NCBI GenBank assembly: GCA_016281335.1
Contig: JAEEIK010000022.1
Location: 1-38,583 of the forward strand
Source of the DNA: Lachnospiraceae bacterium
GTDB taxonomy: Bacteria > Bacillota > Clostridia > Lachnospirales > Lachnospiraceae
DNA length: 38,583 nt
Reading direction: 5' to 3'
Position 1 is the first letter of the stretch. Each line of letters opens with the position of its first letter. The translations under genes were made by a program, and so were the position numbers. This document shows, in pieces, positions 23,763 through 29,872 of the stretch. Under the pieces are notes generated by a model that was given only the letters and a program-made list of their open reading frames with translations, did not search any database and was not told the DNA's origin.

Positions 23763-24773
23763 TTATTCACCTAAACCGTAGGTGTCGATATCAGCCTGTG
23801 TAAGTTCCTTAGCGTCGAAGCCCTTCTCCTCGTTGATGATCTTCTTTGAGGAAGGTGTGCTGCCGCTCTTGATGTAATCGCTGATGATCTTAGCCTGGAA
23901 AGGTGAGCACTGTCCGTCATAGTTCCAAGCGCCTGCAAGGAGTTCTCTTAATGCCCACTTGTTGCAGTCAAAGCCCATTACGATAACGTCGCCGCTTGTA
24001 CCGTGGGTGATACCTGCTTCGTCAAGTGCTGCTACAGCGCCCTTAGCCATACCATCGTTCTCAGCGTAGATTACGTTGAAGCTCTCACCGCTGTTGATAA
24101 CGGATTCAACGATCTTCTTAGCTTCTGCTTCATCCCATGTAGCTGTCTGCTGTACAACCTTCTTCATCTTGCCTGATGCGAACTGCTCGTCAAGAGCTCC
24201 GGTACGTCCGATCTGTGCGTCAGAACCCATAGCGCCCTGGATGTGGATTACGTTGTACTCGGGAAGATTCTGTGCAAGCAGCCAGTTAACAGCTGTCTCG
24301 CCTTCCTTAGCCATATCGGAAACTACTGCTGCCTCGTAAAGGCTCTCATCTACATCGATCATACGGTCGAAGAGATAAACCTTGATGCCGGCTTCCTTAG
24401 CCTTGGTAAGAACTTCGTCCCAACCTGTAGTCTCTGCTGCGGAGATAAGGAGATAATCAACACCTTCTGTGATGAATCCCTGTGCTGCCTGAAGCTGCTC
24501 GTCATTCTTTAAGCTGTAGAATGCCTTAAGCTCGTAGCCGTTCTCCTTAGAGAAAACTGCTTCCATGTCCTTAACGTTTGCTTCACGATAACCTGACTCT
24601 GAAGGAGGGTTGTTAACCACACCTACAGTGATCGTTCCGCCTGATGAGCTGTTGCCAGCATCAGTTGTGTTGCCGCCGTTATTGCTTCCACCGTTGTCGC
24701 CACCGCAAGCAGCGAGAGACAGCGTCATAACAAGCGCCATGATTAATGATAAAACCTTTGAAAACCTCTTCAT
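23763..24773 (-). CDS. Sugar ABC transporter substrate-binding lipoprotein (YtfQ/CUT2 class)
   Basis: A 336-residue lipoprotein. Lipobox SLAAC puts the lipidated cysteine at residue 23, then a Gly/Asn-rich linker (to about 48). The two-lobed Peripla_BP_4 fold follows: ITVGVVNNPPSESGY, ISAAETTGWDEVLTKAKEAG, VYLFDRMID and MGFDCNKWALREL. It should capture a monosaccharide outside the membrane and deliver it to the permeases. The class includes galactofuranose, ribose, xylose and galactose binders; the sugar here is unproven. AGGAGG stands before the ATG. The promoter and predicted regulator sites lie upstream (24827-24928). Confidence 0.92.
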   Translation of the reverse strand: MKRFSKVLSLIMALVMTLSLAACGGDNGGSNNGGNTTDAGNSSSGGTITVGVVNNPPSESGYREANVKDMEAVFSKENGYELKAFYSLKNDEQLQAAQGFITEGVDYLLISAAETTGWDEVLTKAKEAGIKVYLFDRMIDVDESLYEAAVVSDMAKEGETAVNWLLAQNLPEYNVIHIQGAMGSDAQIGRTGALDEQFASGKMKKVVQQTATWDEAEAKKIVESVINSGESFNVIYAENDGMAKGAVAALDEAGITHGTSGDVIVMGFDCNKWALRELLAGAWNYDGQCSPFQAKIISDYIKSGSTPSSKKIINEEKGFDAKELTQADIDTYGLGE

Positions 24774-24826
24774 ATAGCATTCCTCCTATTTTTTTTGGGT
24801 CCTCAGACCATTTTGCTTCCTTAAGG

Positions 24827-24856
24827 ATACTAAAGGAGGGTATCAAAGTAAATCAA
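24827..24856 (-). promoter_or_regulatory. Promoter of the sugar transport operon
   Basis: On the minus strand TTGATT (24856-24851), 18-bp spacer, TAGTAT (24832-24827); predicted start near 24820. Both hexamers are non-consensus, as expected of an activator-dependent promoter. A GGTC/GACC hairpin lies in the 5' UTR (24797-24811). Confidence 0.5.
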
Positions 24857-24928
24857 CATTCATCTTAATGAGGTTGAAAATGATTCTGATATTTTATCCG
24901 AAGTTGAATATTTTTTCACTCAGGTTGA
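24854..24928. promoter_or_regulatory. Predicted binding sites of the AraC-type response regulator
   Basis: GTTGA occurs at 24873-24877, 24903-24907 and 24924-24928 (plus strand), and its complement TCAAC at 24854-24858, directly over the -35. The last two copies, AGTTGAATATT and GGTTGATTTTG, are direct repeats 21 bp apart, two helical turns, the spacing seen in AraC-family operators. An inner TCAT/ATGA-type dyad lies between 24854 and 24877. Binding by the response regulator encoded next door is inference. Confidence 0.45.
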
Positions 24929-26172
24929 TTTTGATATCGTGACCGGTATTCCGAGGGTGTCATACCGAGATTTTTCTTAAAAATATAACTGAAATAGTGG
25001 GCATCATTATATCCCACTTCAAAAGCCACCTGGGAGCTCCTCATATCCGTGGTGCGCAGCAGTTCCCTGGCTTTGTTAAGGCGCAAGCTTAGCAGATATT
25101 CCGTAAAAGTCTGTCCGCTCTGCTGTGAGAATACCGTCGAAAACCTGCTGTTGCTCATTCCCACGGCCTTCGCCACATCCTGGAGCATCAGGCTCGACTG
25201 GGCAAAATTTTCCGCCATGTAGAGTTTTGCTTCATTAATTACTGCTGAAGTTTTTTTATCGGCAACATTATCACCCATCTCCCTGGTGCCGAAGATCAGC
25301 GCCTTCTCATCATCTTTCTCACTCAGCAGATGTCTTATATGCCTTGCAGTCTTAAAGCTTCTGAATATCTCACCGGGTTTGTCGACTATGTCGCCTATGC
25401 CGATCCTTATACTGCTTAAGCCTGCCCTTTCCAGTTCAAAGGACAGGGAGGTGGCAAAGGCATATACTCTTTCCTCTGCATCTTCCGGCGTATCCCCCAG
25501 CACCAGCAGTCTTGTACCCGTGCGGCTCGGAGACGCATGTACCGTGCCGGCGCTTGAAAGCGCCAGTTCTGCCGAAATGGCCTGGCCCTGACTTACCGGT
25601 TCAAAGGCCGCATCCGTCACTACATAATAAGGAGCATTTACGGGGCTTCCCATGGCCCTTAATTCTTCAAGGGCGCTGACCGCATCCTCTTCCATGGATT
25701 CTTCCGAATAAAGAGACCCCAGCAGCTTTTCCTTTACGAAGCTGTTACCGCTCTCCATGCGTTCCCGCAGGCTTTTTGCATGTTCCCTGCTCTTTCTCTC
25801 CTCATTTATCTCTTCGCTGACCTTATCCAGAGCTGCTCGCAGTTCCTCTGCATTTATGGGTTTCAGCAGATATTCCCTGACTCCCAGCTGCAAACATTTT
25901 CTCGCATACTCAAATTCATCATAACCGCTTAAGACTATGATGCTGATCCAGGGCAGCTGGCTTCTTAATATCTTGCACAGCTCAATGCCATCCATAAAAG
26001 GCATTTTTATATCGGTGATGACTATATCCGGATTGGTGTCCCTTATCATCGGTATGGCCATCTCCCCGTCCGGCGCCTCTCCCACCAGATTATAGGGGCT
26101 GTCTTCCCAGGGGAACGATTCCCTTATACCCTCTCTTACCACTATCTCATCATCAACCAGAAATACTTTCAT
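24916..26172 (-). CDS. YesN-type response regulator, AraC output domain
   Basis: A 418-residue response regulator from the ATG at 26172; the frame stays open to 26208, but receiver domains of this type begin MKVFLVDDE. Receiver at 1-120 with the phosphorylated Asp54 in VITDIKMPFMDG. The middle (about 150-310) is the variable YesN linker. The C-terminal AraC domain (about 318-412) has two helix-turn-helix units: LQDVAKAVGMSNSRFSTVF and SSQVAFEVGYNDAHYFSYIF. It overlaps the kinase gene by 20 bases. Expected target: the transport operon immediately downstream, whose promoter has repeated GTTGA sites. Confidence 0.93.
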   Translation of the reverse strand: MKVFLVDDEIVVREGIRESFPWEDSPYNLVGEAPDGEMAIPMIRDTNPDIVITDIKMPFMDGIELCKILRSQLPWISIIVLSGYDEFEYARKCLQLGVREYLLKPINAEELRAALDKVSEEINEERKSREHAKSLRERMESGNSFVKEKLLGSLYSEESMEEDAVSALEELRAMGSPVNAPYYVVTDAAFEPVSQGQAISAELALSSAGTVHASPSRTGTRLLVLGDTPEDAEERVYAFATSLSFELERAGLSSIRIGIGDIVDKPGEIFRSFKTARHIRHLLSEKDDEKALIFGTREMGDNVADKKTSAVINEAKLYMAENFAQSSLMLQDVAKAVGMSNSRFSTVFSQQSGQTFTEYLLSLRLNKARELLRTTDMRSSQVAFEVGYNDAHYFSYIFKKNLGMTPSEYRSRYQNQPE

Positions 26173-27619
26173 TTTCCAGGATCCCTTCTTTTGTTCGGCA
26201 AGGCACACGGAAAGAAAACTCGGTGCCGCTCTTGTCGCTTACTATGTTCAAACCTTCAGACTGATTATAATACAACCTTATCCTCAGATTCACGTTTACC
26301 ACCCCAAAGCCTCCGGCTTTCTCGCTGACGGAGAGCTGTCCTTTTTTCATTCTTTCCTTCAGATTCTCTATCTGTTCTTCGGTCATGCCTATGCCGGTAT
26401 CCCGTACCGAGAACAGCAGCCAGTCATCCTGCTTCCTCGCCGCCACCTTTATACTGCCGCCTCCCCTCTTTAGCTTTAAGCCGTGGTAGAGCGCATTTTC
26501 CACCAGGGGCTGCAGCAGCAGCTTCAGTATATAATACTGTCCTATCTCATCCGGCATATCTATCTCATAACGCATGATGTCACGGTATCTTGTCTGCTGT
26601 ATCTTAAGATAGCCTTCGATATGCTTCTTTTCCTGGCTTATGGGTATCCAGTCGGCGCCTGATGAAAGGCTTATCCTGAAGAAATCGCTTAAGGCGCTGG
26701 TCAGGGCTATGACCTCATCCTTATCCCCGGCCTCTGCCTTCCATACGATTGCGTCAAGAGTGTTATAAAGGAAATGCGGATTTATCTGGGCCTGCAAGGT
26801 TCTCAGCTCTGCCTTTCTCAAGTTCCTCTCATCCTCGAGGCTCTTCTTCATCATGTTCTCGAGTCTGTCGGCCATGGTATTTACCTGGAAAGTAAGATTC
26901 CTGAGTTCAGTCACTTCCGTCGGTATGATCCTTGCATCAAGGGTACCTTCAGCCAGCAGTTCCGTGCCTTTTTCCAGATTTTCAATAGGCTGTCTGACAA
27001 AATCCGCCGTCCTCTTGACCGAGCGGTTCCTTAACCATACGGCTGCCAGTACCAGCAGTATCTCAAGCACGGCCGTAGCGATTATGGCTTTACGCAGCGA
27101 GATGCTCATCCTTCCCGAAGACGCTATCTCGGCCGCTATATATTCGTTAAGCATCGAATCCACCAGGGTGGCCACATCCCTTATCTCGTTGAGCACCGCT
27201 TCATTTTCCACCACCGGCACTTCGTCCGCTATATTGTCGCGGATCTGGTCCACATATTTTCTGTAGGTCTGCATGGTCCTGCCTGCGACGATCAGTGACA
27301 GGCTGTTTTCCTCACCTGTCTGTTCAGTGACCTCGCTTATAGTCTCATCCACAAAACGCAGCGACTCGTATATCTTACTGTTTCTTATGGTATCGCGTCC
27401 GCTCACTATGTTCCATGCGGTCTCCGGGATCTCTTCCGCCACTACTGTCTTAAGACTTGCGATAGTCTCCATGCGCATGATGGCGCTGCTGTACTGCCCC
27501 GCATATATGAGCATCAGCGCAAGACTTAAAATAATAGGCGCCACCAGCAAAAGCACCAGCCTGTGGCTCATGTCATTTATACGGCCTATGATGCTTTTTT
27601 CTTTCCTGATCTGCTCCAT
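26153..27619 (-). CDS. YesM/LytS-type sensor histidine kinase
   Basis: A 488-residue membrane kinase. Transmembrane helices at 20-40 and 178-196 flank an all-helical extracellular sensor of about 135 residues. HAMP covers about 198-255. The His_kinase domain carries QAQINPHFLYNTLDA with the phosphorylated His282; HATPase_c follows with PLVENALYHGLK, VRDTGIGM and GGFGVVNV. The small helical sensor lacks a Cache fold, consistent with sensing a binding protein rather than a free ligand. It starts 3 bases after the stop of the sensor lipoprotein gene, so the two are made together. Confidence 0.94.
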   Translation of the reverse strand: MEQIRKEKSIIGRINDMSHRLVLLLVAPIILSLALMLIYAGQYSSAIMRMETIASLKTVVAEEIPETAWNIVSGRDTIRNSKIYESLRFVDETISEVTEQTGEENSLSLIVAGRTMQTYRKYVDQIRDNIADEVPVVENEAVLNEIRDVATLVDSMLNEYIAAEIASSGRMSISLRKAIIATAVLEILLVLAAVWLRNRSVKRTADFVRQPIENLEKGTELLAEGTLDARIIPTEVTELRNLTFQVNTMADRLENMMKKSLEDERNLRKAELRTLQAQINPHFLYNTLDAIVWKAEAGDKDEVIALTSALSDFFRISLSSGADWIPISQEKKHIEGYLKIQQTRYRDIMRYEIDMPDEIGQYYILKLLLQPLVENALYHGLKLKRGGGSIKVAARKQDDWLLFSVRDTGIGMTEEQIENLKERMKKGQLSVSEKAGGFGVVNVNLRIRLYYNQSEGLNIVSDKSGTEFSFRVPCRTKEGILENESISG

Positions 27620-27622
27620 GCA

Positions 27623-28594
27623 CTAATATCCTCTCGGAGCGAGTCCGGACAGATCCATTTCATCGCTGAAGTATTTTTCTTCCGGATGTATCACACGGTC
27701 CACTTCTTCGCCGGCTTCCAGCTTCTTTGCGGCATCCATGAGTTCCTGTCCCAGCATCGGTGTGCATTCCACAACGCAGTTGATCTTTCCCTGTTTCAGT
27801 ACATCTATCGCTTCCTGTCCGCCATCTATGGAAATGATTATCATATCCTGACCGGGAACGGCTCCGGCTTTCTCTATCTCGGGGATCGCTCCCAGGGTCA
27901 TCTCATCATTATGGCTGTACACCGCATCTATACTGTCCCCGTATTTTTCCATCAGGTAACGCATGCATTCTGCTCCCCGGCTTTTAAGGAAATCGCCGTT
28001 AACGCTTTCGATGATCTCCATCCTCTCATCTTCGGCTATGGTATCCATAAAGCCTGCCTGGCGCTGCCTCATTGGTGTCGAGTCCTCGGTCCCGGTTATC
28101 TCCACGATCTTCACGCTCTCCATCTCAAGCGCATCGGCCTTCCGGATCAGATATTCTCCGGCCATCACGCCTTCCTGATAAAAGTCCGCTCCTATGTGGC
28201 AGCTTATCAGATCAGCTTTTCTCGTGCTTATATCCCTGTCTACAAGGATCACGGGTATGCCCGCTTCCTTGGCTTCCGAGAGTACATTGTCCCAGCCCTC
28301 TTCGACTATGGGTGAAAAAGCTATTACGTCCACATGATATGCAATAAAGCGTCTGATGGCAGCGATCTGGTTTTCCTGTTTTCTGTTGGCATTCTCAAAC
28401 ATAAGACCGATGCCGCATTCCTCGGCCTTCTTCTCTATATCCGCGCTGTTCCCGCTCCTCCATGCGCTTTCGGTTCCAAGCTGGGAGAAGCCCAGCACCA
28501 ATTCCGGTCCCTGCTGGGGTTCTTCTTTGGCTCCGCAGCCCGCAAGCATACAGAGCGCAAGAAGCAATATGATCTTCCTTATTCTGTTAAACAT
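27623..28594 (-). CDS. Sugar-binding lipoprotein dedicated to signalling (YtfQ-like)
   Basis: A 323-residue lipoprotein; lipobox MLAGC gives a lipidated Cys20. The Peripla_BP_4 core begins LVLGFSQLGTESAWR and continues QENQIAAIRRFI, FSPIVEEGWDNVLSEAKEAG, VILVDRDIS and SHNDEMTLGAI. These match E. coli YtfQ, the galactofuranose binder, more closely than the transport lipoprotein of this locus does. It is coupled to the kinase gene, not to the ATPase and permeases, so it is best read as the ligand sensor of a three-component system. GAGGTG lies six bases before the ATG and can be sequestered by a hairpin. Confidence 0.92.
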   Translation of the reverse strand: MFNRIRKIILLLALCMLAGCGAKEEPQQGPELVLGFSQLGTESAWRSGNSADIEKKAEECGIGLMFENANRKQENQIAAIRRFIAYHVDVIAFSPIVEEGWDNVLSEAKEAGIPVILVDRDISTRKADLISCHIGADFYQEGVMAGEYLIRKADALEMESVKIVEITGTEDSTPMRQRQAGFMDTIAEDERMEIIESVNGDFLKSRGAECMRYLMEKYGDSIDAVYSHNDEMTLGAIPEIEKAGAVPGQDMIIISIDGGQEAIDVLKQGKINCVVECTPMLGQELMDAAKKLEAGEEVDRVIHPEEKYFSDEMDLSGLAPRGY

Positions 28595-28599
28595 GATTC

Positions 28600-28624
28600 A
28601 CCTCGGATTATTAAAATCCCGAGG
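28600..28624 (-). promoter_or_regulatory. Hairpin that can mask the ribosome site of the sensor lipoprotein gene
   Basis: On the minus strand CCTCGGGATT (28624-28615) can pair with AATCCGAGG (28609-28601), nine pairs with one bulged G, with the Shine-Dalgarno GAGG in the 3' arm. Its 5' arm is also the 3' arm of the upstream terminator stem, so the two hairpins exclude each other. Confidence 0.45.
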
Positions 28625-28645
28625 AAACCTGCATTTCCCCGGGAT
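28611..28645 (-). terminator. Terminator between the diguanylate cyclase and the sensor lipoprotein gene
   Basis: Minus strand: ATCCCGGGGAAA (28645-28634) and TTTCCTCGGGAT (28627-28616) make a 12-bp stem with one G-T pair and a 6-nt loop, then TTTTAATAA. It ends the diguanylate cyclase transcript. The next gene's ribosome site begins about 10 bases later. Confidence 0.8.
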
Positions 28646-28679
28646 CTCCTATACAGCTATAAAAGGATCCTTAAAAACA

Positions 28680-29777
28680 TCAGAATACCACCCTGTTGCG
28701 CCCGCTTTCCTTGCCCATATACAGCTTCTGGTCCGCAGTCTTGATGGCAGCCTGCATCCCGCTGTAGCGGTCATATTCCTCCAGTCCGAAAGTGACAGTG
28801 ATACGTATCTGCTGTCCCTTGAAAACGAACTCGGTATTCTCTATCTCAATGCGCAGATCGTCCAGAAGGATCTTCGCATCATCACCGTTTACTCCGGCAA
28901 AGGCAAATAGGAATTCCTCTCCGCCCCATCTCACCACAAAGCCGCGGTCCTTCATCAGTTCCCTGAAGAATCCTGCCAGCCTTACGAGTATGTAATCTCC
29001 GGCATCATGGCCGTAATTGTCGTTTACATGTTTGAAATGATCTATATCGCCGATGCAGATGCATACGGCTTCTTCTTCATTTTCATATTTCTTCTCAAGC
29101 TCTGCCAGTTCGTCCTCGGCGAAACGGCGGTTGTTGAGCTTGGTCAGCGGATCTGTCTCCGCCAGCTTCTTGAGCTCCCTGTTATACAGATGGAGCTTTC
29201 GTTCCGCTTCGATATACTGGGTACAATAGAAGTAAGCCACCACCGACAGCAGTATCGCAGCATAGGTCAGGTTTCCGTAGATCACCACCCTGAGTCTTAC
29301 ATCATTTTCTTCATACACCGAGATGCCAAGCGGAGTCCTGAGAGAAATGATCGAGACCACCAGTGCGACCAGCGCACTTGAAACCACCTTTGCTTTTATG
29401 CTGTTTAAAGGATTATACCAGAACACAAAAAGCAGGGCATACAGCACATAGTGGAAAGATGCTCTCCAGCCGAAACCTCCGGTCAGTATGTAGGATATCA
29501 CCGCCGTCAGTATGAGCAGGCAGTAGAGCACGGTCCCCGCATGCAGTTTGTAAGAAAAATATAAGAGCAGGAGATTGATCACGGAAAGCGCCAGTACGAT
29601 CACCCCCAGATATGATGCCGTTTTATCAATGCCGCTGCCGGCCAGTACGAATATCCCCAGCGCAAGATAATACACAAACATCATCAGCAGCGTAACTCTT
29701 ATCAGGTACAGAAAGCTTGCTGACTCGTTGGCATAAGCAGGTTCCTGTTTCAGCTTATCCCTTATCTTATTTATCAC
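28680..29777 (-). CDS. Membrane diguanylate cyclase (GGDEF)
   Basis: A 365-residue protein with about six transmembrane helices (residues 25-190) and a C-terminal GGDEF domain (about 205-365). The active site reads RWGGEEF with GGEEF at 285-289, a functional variant, so it should make c-di-GMP from two GTP. The I-site position (RxxD five residues before the motif) reads KDRG, so product inhibition is not expected. The start is a GTG at 29777 with AAGGAG eight bases upstream. The membrane part is of the unclassified MASE-like kind with no recognisable ligand domain. It lies downstream of the hybrid kinase but has its own promoter. Confidence 0.92.
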   Translation of the reverse strand: MINKIRDKLKQEPAYANESASFLYLIRVTLLMMFVYYLALGIFVLAGSGIDKTASYLGVIVLALSVINLLLLYFSYKLHAGTVLYCLLILTAVISYILTGGFGWRASFHYVLYALLFVFWYNPLNSIKAKVVSSALVALVVSIISLRTPLGISVYEENDVRLRVVIYGNLTYAAILLSVVAYFYCTQYIEAERKLHLYNRELKKLAETDPLTKLNNRRFAEDELAELEKKYENEEEAVCICIGDIDHFKHVNDNYGHDAGDYILVRLAGFFRELMKDRGFVVRWGGEEFLFAFAGVNGDDAKILLDDLRIEIENTEFVFKGQQIRITVTFGLEEYDRYSGMQAAIKTADQKLYMGKESGRNRVVF

Positions 29778-29838
29778 TTCTCTGTCTCCTTGTCCCCCTC
29801 AATTCGGCTCTTGCCGAAAGTGTTATGTTAACAAGTCG

Positions 29839-29867
29839 ATTATACGCCTAAATTCCGCGGATTTCAA
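29839..29867 (-). promoter_or_regulatory. Promoter of the diguanylate cyclase gene
   Basis: Minus strand: TTGAAA (29867-29862), 17-bp spacer, TATAAT (29844-29839). Predicted start near 29832. It lies between the hybrid kinase stop and the cyclase start, so the cyclase can be expressed alone. Confidence 0.78.
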
Positions 29868-29872
29868 CTGTT

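Noticed and set aside
24797..24811. GGTC-TGAG-GACC hairpin in the importer 5' UTR as a terminator
   Set aside because: Only four pairs, and on the transcribed strand it is followed by A residues, not T.
20176..28594. Riboswitch or T-box control of the sugar locus
   Set aside because: The leaders before 24773 and 28594 are short and show only simple hairpins; no conserved riboswitch core is visible.
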